Of a stretch of 5,528 bases of DNA, positions 1 through 5,201 are shown piece after piece (position 1 is the stretch's first letter; each line of letters begins with the position of its first letter). The notes under the pieces were generated by a model. The model was not told where the DNA came from. It saw nothing but the letters and a program-made list of their open reading frames with translations, and searched no databases. The DNA lies in the NCBI GenBank assembly GCA_035319145.1, contig DATHDH010000099.1, forward strand, positions 1-5,528. Direction: 5' to 3'. The DNA comes from JAAYUK01 sp035319145 (GTDB taxonomy: Bacteria; Nitrospirota; Thermodesulfovibrionia; Thermodesulfovibrionales; Dissulfurispiraceae). The position numbers and the translations under genes were made by a program.

Positions 1-445
1 CTCGTTTGCGGCACAGCTCGGTACGATGCAGGTCAACGAAGAGATCGATGCGCTGATAACAACCGGAATATCGCCCATTGAGTATCTGGTGTTACCCAGG
101 GTGCTTGCCCTCTTCATCATGATGCCGCTTCTCTGCCTCTATGCAAACTTGATAAGTATTTTGGGGGGATTGATCGTAGGCGTTGGCGTTCTCGGTCTGA
201 ATTTTACAGAATACTACAATCAAACGCGGGAGGCGGTAACGTTGCCCGATATCTGGATCGGACTTATCAGCGGCGCGGTCTTTGGCTCACTCGTGGCGCT
301 TACAGGCTGCTTTCGAGGAATGCAGTCCGGAAGAAGCGCTTCCGCTGTCGGAGAAGCGACAACCTCTGCGGTCGTCGACAGCATTGTGAGCATCACCGTT
401 GCGACCGCGATAATCACGGTAGTCTGCAATATTCTGGGCATATAG
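1..445 (+). CDS. mlaE: MlaE/YrbE-family ABC transporter permease, 5'-truncated by the window
   Basis: This is the C-terminal part (about 147 residues) of the integral membrane permease of an MCE/Mla lipid transporter. The frame is open from position 2, so the ATG at 26 is internal: the residues before it (SFAAQLGT) and after it (MQVNEEIDAL) form the conserved MlaE coupling motif that precedes 'EIDAL..mGI.P'. Downstream are hydrophobic membrane segments (LALFIMMPLLCLYANLISILGGLIVG, then IWIGLISGAVFGSLVAL). The typical family C-terminus follows, with GRSASAVGEATTSAVVDSIVSI leading into a last helix. MlaE proteins are usually about 250-260 residues, so roughly 100 N-terminal residues lie outside the window. 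The stop is 5 nt before the ATPase start, indicating translational coupling. The family assignment is firm. The transported substrate (phospholipid in E. coli Mla) is inferred from the family. Confidence 0.93.
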   Translation, partial: SFAAQLGTMQVNEEIDALITTGISPIEYLVLPRVLALFIMMPLLCLYANLISILGGLIVGVGVLGLNFTEYYNQTREAVTLPDIWIGLISGAVFGSLVALTGCFRGMQSGRSASAVGEATTSAVVDSIVSITVATAIITVVCNILGI

Positions 446-450
446 GGCAA

Positions 451-1233
451 ATGAGCACAGTGCTTAAAAGTGAAGAACCTCACATTGTCGTAAACGATCT
501 CACGATATCGTATGGGAATACTGTGATTCAGCAGGACCTCTCATTCGTTATTAACAGAGGCGACATTTTCATCATTATGGGACGAAGCGGCTCGGGTAAG
601 AGTACACTGTTCCGGAGCATGATTGGACTCATGAGGCCCGCGAAGGGGCAAGTGCTCTATGACGGAGTGAGCCTCTGGGACGCGGAGCCGGAAGAGCGGA
701 AGATCATGATGAGAAAATTCGGCGTTCTCTATCAGGGTGGCGCTCTCTGGAGCTCTTACACGCTTGCTGAAAACGTTGCACTCCCGCTCCAGGAGTGGAC
801 GGACCTGAACCCACGGCGGATCCAGGAGATCGTCTCGTTCAATCTCTCGCTCGTAGGGCTCTCAGGCTTTGAGGACTACTACCCGGCGGAAATAAGCGGC
901 GGCATGAAGAAGCGCGCCGGTCTTGCCCGTGCTCTAGCGCTTGATCCCGATATCTTGTTCTTTGATGAACCTTCTGCGGGCCTGGATCCTGTCAGCGCCC
1001 ATCTGCTCGATGAGCTCCTTATCGAACTGAGCACCAGTCTCGGGGCCACGATCATTGTCGTGACCCATGAACTTGCAAGTCTTTTCGCGATCGGGAACAA
1101 TGCGATTTTCCTCGATGACGAGACCAGGACGATGATCGCAATGGGACATCCAAAAGAACTTCTTGCGACATCGAAAGATCTGAGGGTGACAAATTTTCTT
1201 ACCCGCGGCGAGGGGAAACCCGGGAGAACATAA
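451..1233 (+). CDS. mlaF: MlaF-type ABC transporter ATP-binding protein
   Basis: This 260-residue cytoplasmic ATPase would power the Mla/MCE lipid transporter. All nucleotide-binding elements are present: Walker A GRSGSGKST (44-52), Q-loop glutamine Q95 in VLYQGGALW, ABC signature SGGMKKR (149-155), Walker B ILFFDEP (168-174), D-loop SAGLDP (175-180) and switch histidine H206 in VVTHE. The LYQGGALW and SGGMKKRAGLARA forms are characteristic of the MlaF/Ttg2A subfamily rather than of importers in general. The length is close to that of E. coli MlaF. The ATG at 451 is 5 nt after the permease stop and there is no strong Shine-Dalgarno, consistent with coupled translation. A 69-nt AT-rich gap separates it from the MCE gene, the largest gap in this operon. 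No motif residue is missing, so the protein should be active. Confidence 0.95.
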   Translation: MSTVLKSEEPHIVVNDLTISYGNTVIQQDLSFVINRGDIFIIMGRSGSGKSTLFRSMIGLMRPAKGQVLYDGVSLWDAEPEERKIMMRKFGVLYQGGALWSSYTLAENVALPLQEWTDLNPRRIQEIVSFNLSLVGLSGFEDYYPAEISGGMKKRAGLARALALDPDILFFDEPSAGLDPVSAHLLDELLIELSTSLGATIIVVTHELASLFAIGNNAIFLDDETRTMIAMGHPKELLATSKDLRVTNFLTRGEGKPGRT

Positions 1234-1302
1234 GAATGGACCCTTTTTTGCGTAGTCGCAATATATGCTTTTATATGGACAATATAAAAAAGGAAAGACA
1301 AA

Positions 1303-2184
1303 ATGAGTAAACAGGCGAGAAAGAGTCTCATCGGCGCCTTTGTTGTCGGTGCAATTGCACTCGCCGTTGCCGGTATCGTGGTCTTCGGGTCGGGAAAGTT
1401 CTTTGCGAATACTGTTAAAGCAGTCATGTTTTTTGATGGTTCTATAAAAGGATTGGATGTAGGCGCTCCCGTCGAATTCAGGGGTGTCAAGATCGGTCAC
1501 GTGACTGACATCATCCTGCGCTTCGATGCCGTTGATCTGTCCGCCGTGATCCCCGTCATTATCGAAATCGACAGAAAGAAGATCACCCTGGTCAGGGGTG
1601 AATGGGGGAGAGAACCCACTCATTTACCGGGCCTGGTGAAAAAAGGTTTGAAGGCCCGGCTCGAGCTGCAGAGTTTCGTCACCGGCAAGCTTCTGGTGAA
1701 TCTTGACGTCTTCCCGGATAAGCCTGCCAGGCTCTTCGGACAGGATATGGGGTATCAAGAGATTCCGACAGTTCCCTCAAGCTTTGCGGTGCTGTCAAGA
1801 CAACTTGAGAACATCAACGTCGAGCAGATCGCGCAGGACCTGCGGCGCACTGTCGAAAGTATCGAAAAATTCATGAGTTCTCCGGAGCTGAAGAAGACCA
1901 TCAACTCGCTCAACCAGGCCCTCAACAGCATCGACGCGTTGGCCAAGGATATAGATGTCAAAACAAGTTCTCCGGAACTGAAGGAAACCATCAGCTCCTT
2001 CAATCAGGCCCTCAAGAGCATAGACAGGTTAGCCAGGGATATTGATGTCAACACAAGTCCGGCCGCGGCAGAAACCCTTGAGCAAATCTCTTCACTTGCC
2101 CGGGCCGTCCGAACACTTGTGGATTACCTGGAGCGGCACCCCGAATCGCTCATTCGAGGTAAGAAGCCCGCTAAAGGAGAATGA
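1303..2184 (+). CDS. mlaD: MCE (MlaD/PqiB-like) periplasmic lipid-binding protein with duplicated C-terminal repeat
   Basis: This 293-residue protein is the MCE-domain substrate-binding component of the Mla transporter. It is anchored by one N-terminal membrane helix (about residues 9-30) with the rest in the periplasm. The MCE domain spans about 36-140 and shows the hallmark FFDGSIKGLDVGAPVEFRGVKIGHVTDI. In characterised relatives (E. coli MlaD, PqiB) such domains assemble into hexameric rings with a lipid-conducting pore. The tail is predicted helical and contains a 30-residue tandem duplication (192-221 and 222-251), followed by a degenerate third unit. It ends in the PqiB-like closing motif LVDYLERHPESLIRGK (272-287). 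The ATG at 1303 has an AGGAAAG ribosome site about 7 nt upstream. The stop is immediately followed by the lipoprotein start. The symbol follows the operon role; by tail sequence it is closer to single-domain PqiB-like proteins than to E. coli MlaD. Confidence 0.9.
   Translation: MSKQARKSLIGAFVVGAIALAVAGIVVFGSGKFFANTVKAVMFFDGSIKGLDVGAPVEFRGVKIGHVTDIILRFDAVDLSAVIPVIIEIDRKKITLVRGEWGREPTHLPGLVKKGLKARLELQSFVTGKLLVNLDVFPDKPARLFGQDMGYQEIPTVPSSFAVLSRQLENINVEQIAQDLRRTVESIEKFMSSPELKKTINSLNQALNSIDALAKDIDVKTSSPELKETISSFNQALKSIDRLARDIDVNTSPAAAETLEQISSLARAVRTLVDYLERHPESLIRGKKPAKGE
1876..2055 (+). repeat. Two 90-nt in-frame tandem repeats inside the MCE gene
   Basis: Units 1876-1965 and 1966-2055 begin with the same bases (agttctccgga) and encode SSPELKKTINSLNQALNSID... 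and SSPELKETISSFNQALKSID.... By hand count about 75 of 90 nucleotides match. A third, strongly diverged unit starts at 2056 (TSPAAAETLEQISSLARAV). The 30-residue period suggests added helical length in the periplasmic tail. Confidence 0.88.
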
Positions 2185-2185
2185 A

Positions 2186-2818
2186 ATGAAACAGGATGTC
2201 TTTGATCGGCGTCTCTTATGCATCGCCGTCATATTCGTGGCAGTCTTGACCGGGTGCTTCAGTTCAACGCCATCAAGGTTCTATCAGCTCAGTTCACTGG
2301 AAAACCAAACTAAAACTGACCAGGATGTCCAGCGTGAGCACGCCGTGATCGTCAGCATAGGGCCGCTTCGCCTGCCCGATTACCTTGAGGGTCCCCAGAT
2401 AGTGACCCGCTCCGGCAGGAATGAACTTAAATTCGCAGAATTTGACAGGTGGGCTGGTTCACTTGAAAGCGACATTGTCAGAGTGTTAGTCGAGAACATT
2501 GCAGCCCTCCTTCCTGCGGACCAATTTTCCGTCACTCGCTGGTCACCCTCCTCGGAGAGTCGAGCCCCTTCTGCATATATGGTCGAAGTCCGTGTAGACC
2601 GTTTCGAGGGCACGCTGGGCGGTTCGGTGTCTTTAAGAGCCAAATGGGTCTTATATGCCAAGGACAAGGATCCGGTGCTGAAAAGGGAGACCATCATCAA
2701 CGAGAACGCGAACGGCAGCAGTTATAATGCGCTTGTTGAAGCCATGAGCAGCGCTCTTGAGAGGATGAGCCATGATATCGCAGATGGAATCAGATCCGCT
2801 GTTCCCGAGAACAAATAA
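2186..2818 (+). CDS. PqiC-like ABC-transport auxiliary lipoprotein (ABC_trans_aux / DUF330)
   Basis: This 210-residue predicted lipoprotein probably acts in the periplasm with the MCE protein. The start is ATG 2186, one base after the MCE stop, with an AAAGGAG ribosome site at 2173-2179. The same frame is open upstream to 2042, but that part only overlaps the MCE coding sequence and would bury the signal peptide. From ATG 2186 the protein has a basic start (MKQDVFDRR), a hydrophobic core and the lipobox LTGC with Cys24 as the predicted lipidated residue. The mature part shows family motifs PSRFYQL, IGPLRLPDYLEGPQIVTRSGRNEL, FDRWAGSLESDIVRVLVENIAALLP and a conserved EVRVDRFEG strand. The E. 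coli relative PqiC is an outer-membrane lipoprotein that partners PqiB. Asp and Gln are absent at +2 after Cys24 (Phe instead), which favours outer-membrane sorting where Lol rules apply. It closes the operon. Confidence 0.9.
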   Translation: MKQDVFDRRLLCIAVIFVAVLTGCFSSTPSRFYQLSSLENQTKTDQDVQREHAVIVSIGPLRLPDYLEGPQIVTRSGRNELKFAEFDRWAGSLESDIVRVLVENIAALLPADQFSVTRWSPSSESRAPSAYMVEVRVDRFEGTLGGSVSLRAKWVLYAKDKDPVLKRETIINENANGSSYNALVEAMSSALERMSHDIADGIRSAVPENK

Positions 2819-3018
2819 AGGCGAAAGGCTTTAGACCGCAGTTTATAATATTCTTGAGTTATTGCGAAGAATTCAAAATTCAAAAGTGAGGAGTGTCCCA
2901 TGATCCGCTCTGTTCAAGAGGGGATATGCCGCAACAGTGGTACCTAATAAAACTGAACAGATAATTGTTGCACAGTTCAGACGACATATCGGCATCGTCG
3001 CACTAAACATTAATCACT

Positions 3019-3957
3019 ATGAATAATGTTATACCTTTTCTGATACAATACGGGTACGCTCTGCTGTTTATATGGGTACTTGCGGAAACAATGGGGCTCC
3101 CCCTGCCCAGCGTCCCCTTATTCATTACTATGGGGGCCTTGGCTGGCGCCGGCCAACTGAATCTGCTTCTCTGCATGGGCGTCGGAGTTTGTGCTGCGTT
3201 ACTGAGCGACTTTTTTTGGTATACGGTGGGCCGAAAACGAGGAAGCAAGGTGTTGTCCTGGCTCTGCCGTATCGCTCTCGAGCCGGACTCCTGCGTCCGT
3301 CGCACAGAAAACATCTTTGGAATGTACGGCGCCCGGTCACTACTGATAACAAAATTTCTACCCGGACTGAGCGCTGTGTCCACGCCTTTGGCAGGAATAA
3401 TCCGCATGCCCCTGTCACGTTTTGTCCTCTTTGATGTTCTTGGAATACTTCTTTGGGTCGGTTCATATTCTCTCATCGGCTATATTTTCAGTGAAGAGCT
3501 TGATCGTACCCTGGACTACGCCGGGGGCATGGGCAAAACGCTCTTTGTGCTTGTGGCGGGGAGCCTGACCATTTATTTCCTTTGGAAATATGCCCTGCGA
3601 CGGCGTTTCTTAAAGCAGCTCGTCATCGCGCGTATAACACCGGACGCACTGAAACAAAAATTAGACGCAGGCGAAAACGTAATGATTATTGATGTGCGCC
3701 ACTCGCTGGATTTTGAAGCTGACCCCCATGTCATCCCGGGCGCGTTGCGCATGTCTTTAGACCAGGCAGAGAGTCGCCCGGCATTATCAACTGACCGAGA
3801 GATAGTCGTGTATTGCACATGACCCAATGAAGCATCCAGCGCCCGGGTGGCGCTGATCTTACGACAGAAGGGAATTAAGCGTGTTCGGCCGCTTGCAGGT
3901 GGATTTAACGCATGGCGTGACAACGGCTTTCCCGTGGAATTGGTGACCAAAGAGTGA
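3019..3957 (+). CDS. DedA-family membrane protein fused to rhodanese, probable selenoprotein with TGA read as Sec268
   Basis: If the TGA at 3820-3822 is read through, this encodes 312 residues; otherwise 267. Residues about 10-190 are a DedA/SNARE-associated domain. It has ETMGLPLPSVPLF near the first membrane re-entry, the conserved FLPG (113-116) and further membrane helices, including one at 174-190. DedA proteins are inner-membrane proteins, some acting as undecaprenyl-phosphate or phospholipid flippases. Residues about 206-308 form a cytoplasmic rhodanese domain: IIDVRHSLDFEADPHVIPGALRMSL, then active-site loop VVYC(266)T-TGA(268)-PNEASSARVALIL, then RPLAGGFNAW (290-299). As I recall, DedA-rhodanese fusions normally read YCxCPNEAS, so the TGA sits exactly on a cysteine position. 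The 44 codons after it retain all rhodanese features without another stop. A SECIS-like hairpin follows. The ATG lacks a clear Shine-Dalgarno, and an in-frame stop at 3004 rules out a longer start. Other genes here end in TGA, so TGA is not generally reassigned. A nonsense mutation or base error is the main alternative. Confidence 0.8.
3830..3860 (+). promoter_or_regulatory. Candidate bacterial SECIS stem-loop just after the in-frame TGA
   Basis: The core is a perfect 7-bp stem, CAGCGCC (3837-3843) with GGCGCTG (3849-3855), closing a CGGGT loop (3844-3848). The stem extends downward through A3834-T3857, T3835-A3856, G3832-C3858, A3831-T3859 and A3830-T3860, with single-base bulges at C3836 and C3833. 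The loop begins 21 nt after the TGA and has G as its second base. This fits the loose bacterial SECIS rules: loop about 16-37 nt from the UGA, G in the first two loop bases, and a short GC-rich upper stem. The same bases encode the conserved SSARVAL, so some of the pairing could be incidental. Folding was done by eye. Confidence 0.6.
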
Positions 3958-3991
3958 CATACCCCCTTTAATCATTTCTATTTAACGCCAG

Positions 3992-4033
3992 TAGCGGGGA
4001 GAGGATTTGAACCTCAGGCCTTCGGGTTATGAG
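3992..4033 (-). pseudogene. 3' fragment of an initiator tRNA (fMet, CAT), probable attachment-site remnant
   Basis: Read on the minus strand, this begins at the anticodon loop CTCATAA (4033-4027). It continues with the 3' anticodon stem CCCGA, variable loop AGGCC, T-arm TGAGG-TTCAAAT-CCTCT and acceptor strand CCCCGCT-A. The CAT anticodon and the CCC of the anticodon stem match initiator tRNA. The 5' half is absent: the bases before the loop do not pair, and no D-arm or 5' acceptor strand follows at 4034-4080. No CCA is encoded. The T-stem has a T-T mismatch at its base, consistent with a non-functional copy. A 3' tRNA piece of this size starting at the anticodon loop is what tyrosine-recombinase integration leaves at one element end. 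No integrase is present in the window. Confidence 0.65.
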
Positions 4034-4164
4034 ATCTTATGTGAAACATTCGCATTATTTAATGACCCGCCGACTAATTCTATGCTAGTGTAGTTGAAGA
4101 ACTATAACTCGTTTGCTGCAATTAATAATAACGGCAATATTAAGGACAAAGGAGATATCCAATC

Positions 4165-4569
4165 GTGACATCGACATCAAATCAACCTAACACGATCATC
4201 ACAAAGGACAGCAGCAAGTCTGTTGCACAGACCGTCGACTTACTGAAGCGTGTGATCGCAGATCAAGGCTTCACGGTGTTCAACGTCATTGATCACAGCG
4301 GCGTGGCCGCACGAGTTGGTGTGCAGATGCCCGAGTCGAAACTCGTCATGTTTGGCAAGCCGACTGTGGGCGCGGAGGTAATGCTCGCGGCGCCGCTTTC
4401 TGCGTTGGATCTCCCGCTCAAGGTGCTGGTCTGGGAGGGCAGGAACGGAGCGGTATCAGTGAGTTACAACTCACCGGGGTTCCTGGCCGCGCGGCACCAC
4501 ATCGAGGGTGCCCTGCGTGCGCCCTTCGACGCAGTTGAGTCGATCGTTGAGGCAGTACTCGGTGCATGA
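4165..4569 (+). CDS. DUF302-family protein
   Basis: This 134-residue soluble protein consists almost entirely of one DUF302 domain (about residues 25-115). Recognisable features are the helix SVAQTVDLLKRVIADQGFTVFNVIDHSGVA, the strand LVMFGKPTVGAEVMLAAPLSALDLPLKVLVWE and VSVSYNSPGFLAARHHI. The family is small, widespread and has no established biochemical function. Some relatives sit near redox, heavy-metal or sulfur genes. The start is GTG 4165, with AAAGGAG at 4148-4154 about 10 nt upstream; no ATG in this frame would preserve the N-terminal helix. There is no signal peptide or membrane segment. It stands alone, with AT-rich non-coding DNA before it and mobile-element debris after it. Its GC-rich codon usage contrasts with both flanks, so acquisition by transfer is plausible but unproven. 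Confidence 0.85.
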   Translation: MTSTSNQPNTIITKDSSKSVAQTVDLLKRVIADQGFTVFNVIDHSGVAARVGVQMPESKLVMFGKPTVGAEVMLAAPLSALDLPLKVLVWEGRNGAVSVSYNSPGFLAARHHIEGALRAPFDAVESIVEAVLGA

Positions 4570-4649
4570 CTTGTTCTGATCCGAGCGGGTCGCTGCCTGC
4601 GAACGAGTTGGGCACGATGCTCACCCCACATGGGGATTCAAACGCATCT

Positions 4650-4794
4650 TCAATGGTTTAGCTCCCGTTGATTCAGAAGATCCCGTAACTCTCGACTATC
4701 ACCTTCGGCGACATGCACTCTTCGAGGCAAATCCATCCATGCTAAGCAGGTCTGCAAGTACTTTGACGTCAACCTTATCTGTCTTCCTTTTTTC
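4650..4794 (-). pseudogene. Remnant of an IS110/IS1111-family transposase, frameshifted
   Basis: Minus-strand translation gives EKRKTDKVDVKVLADLLSMDGFA from 4794 to about 4730. The homology then resumes in another frame as RRVHVAEGDSRELRDLLNQRE, ending about 4662, with stops just beyond each end (TAA at 4797-4795, TGA at 4652-4650). The pattern KTDK(I/V)DxxxLAxLL followed by a short linker and (R)ELRxLLxxR is characteristic of the DEDD nuclease domain of IS110-family transposases; the aspartates of KTDxxD include a catalytic-domain acidic residue. Only about 45 of the 300-400 residues of an intact transposase remain, with one frameshift between the two blocks. This is a dead fossil. Assignment is by motif memory only and I saw no element ends. 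Confidence 0.62.
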
Positions 4795-4866
4795 TTAAGG
4801 ACGGCATTCCTAAAACCTGATACAATTAGCCTGGTTCAATTTATGAAAATGAATAAGAAAATACAT

Positions 4867-4885
4867 GGGTAACTTTAGGGGTAAC
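4867..4885. repeat. GGGTAAC direct repeat, 12-nt period
   Basis: GGGTAAC occurs at 4867-4873 and again at 4879-4885. Short direct repeats of this kind near tRNA 3' ends can be arm-type binding sites of tyrosine recombinases. That role is inferred from the nearby tRNA-like sequence at 4938-4960 and is not shown by the sequence alone. Confidence 0.4.
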
Positions 4886-4937
4886 ACGATAAATTGAATT
4901 GATAATTATTATTTAATTTCATCATTTTGGACAAACT

Positions 4938-4960
4938 GTTTGATTCCCGTTGGGCCACCA
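4938..4960 (+). other. tRNA 3'-end-like sequence, possible attachment-site fragment
   Basis: The sequence resembles the T-loop, 3' T-stem and acceptor end of a tRNA: G-TTTGATT-CCCGT, then TGGGCCA and a terminal CCA, followed by a 7-T run at 4965-4971 like a tRNA terminator. The bases before it (AACTG) do not form a T-stem with CCCGT, and the normally invariant C56 is T. It is therefore at best a degenerate 3' fragment. Which tRNA it came from cannot be told. Confidence 0.3.
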
Positions 4961-5103
4961 TTCATTTTTTTCTGCAATCCATATTGCCCATCTACTAACT
5001 ACTTTACCAACAAGCCAGCTACAATTTTTTCAGAAAACGGGTTATTTACCGGTCATTTCTAATCAGTAGTGATGTCGATAAATTAATAACGGATAACGCT
5101 ACT

Positions 5104-5135
5104 GCAACAAAAGGAATACAGCCACATTTTGTTGC
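5104..5135. promoter_or_regulatory. 9-bp inverted repeat over the -35 region, candidate operator
   Basis: GCAACAAAA (5104-5112) and TTTTGTTGC (5127-5135) are perfect inverted repeats separated by 14 nt. The right arm overlaps the proposed -35 box of the stress-protein promoter, so a dimeric regulator bound here would affect transcription. An AT-rich RNA hairpin is the other possibility. Confidence 0.5.
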
Positions 5136-5160
5136 GTGCCGACTATTCTTGCTGTATATT
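5132..5160 (+). promoter_or_regulatory. Sigma70-like promoter for the universal stress protein gene
   Basis: TTGCGT (5132-5137) and TATATT (5155-5160) are separated by exactly 17 nt and lie about 40 nt upstream of the stress-protein start. The -10 box matches consensus at 5 of 6 bases and the -35 at its TTG. The predicted transcription start is near 5167. Confidence 0.5.
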
Positions 5161-5201
5161 ATTAATACCGGTCAATATCAATCAACAATCAGGAGGTCAT
5201 C

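Larger units (their letters stand above)
4570..5201. other. Gene-free stretch with mobile-element debris and the universal stress protein control region
   Basis: No intact gene is visible in these 632 bases. The first third is GC-balanced and contains a broken IS110-type transposase fragment on the minus strand. From about 4795 the DNA becomes AT-rich. It holds a GGGTAAC direct repeat, a weak tRNA 3'-end-like sequence followed by a T-run, then the promoter and repeat elements of the downstream stress-protein gene. No clear rho-independent terminator for the DUF302 gene could be recognised. Confidence 0.7.

Noticed and set aside
1236..1308. 24-codon ORF between the ATPase and MCE genes
   Set aside because: No ribosome site, no recognisable features, and it overlaps the MCE start.
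934..1623. Long minus-strand open frame across the ATPase and MCE genes (and the similar one at 879-1490)
   Set aside because: Low-complexity shadow translation without domain motifs, lying opposite well-conserved genes.
2042..2185. Upstream extension of the lipoprotein frame from ATG 2042
   Set aside because: It overlaps the end of the MCE gene in another frame and has no homology. ATG 2186 has the ribosome site, signal peptide and lipobox.
2817..2838. Possible terminator after the lipoprotein gene (TAAAG...CTTTA)
   Set aside because: The stem is only 5 bp, AT-rich and not followed by a T-run.
2871..2884. ATTCAAA tandem duplicate
   Set aside because: Seven-base AT-rich repeat in intergenic DNA, expected by chance.
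2900..2947. 15-codon ORF (MIRSVQEGICRNSGT) with GAGGAG upstream, in the 2819-3018 gap
   Set aside because: It is too short to judge, has no recognisable leader-peptide pattern and no clear hairpin attenuator after it. A 6-bp CTGAAC/GTTCAG inverted repeat nearby has a 16-nt loop and no T-run.
3019..3822. A 267-residue protein ending at the TGA at 3820
   Set aside because: It would cut the rhodanese domain in its active-site loop although the rest of the domain continues intact in the same frame. It remains the fallback if the TGA proves to be a true stop.
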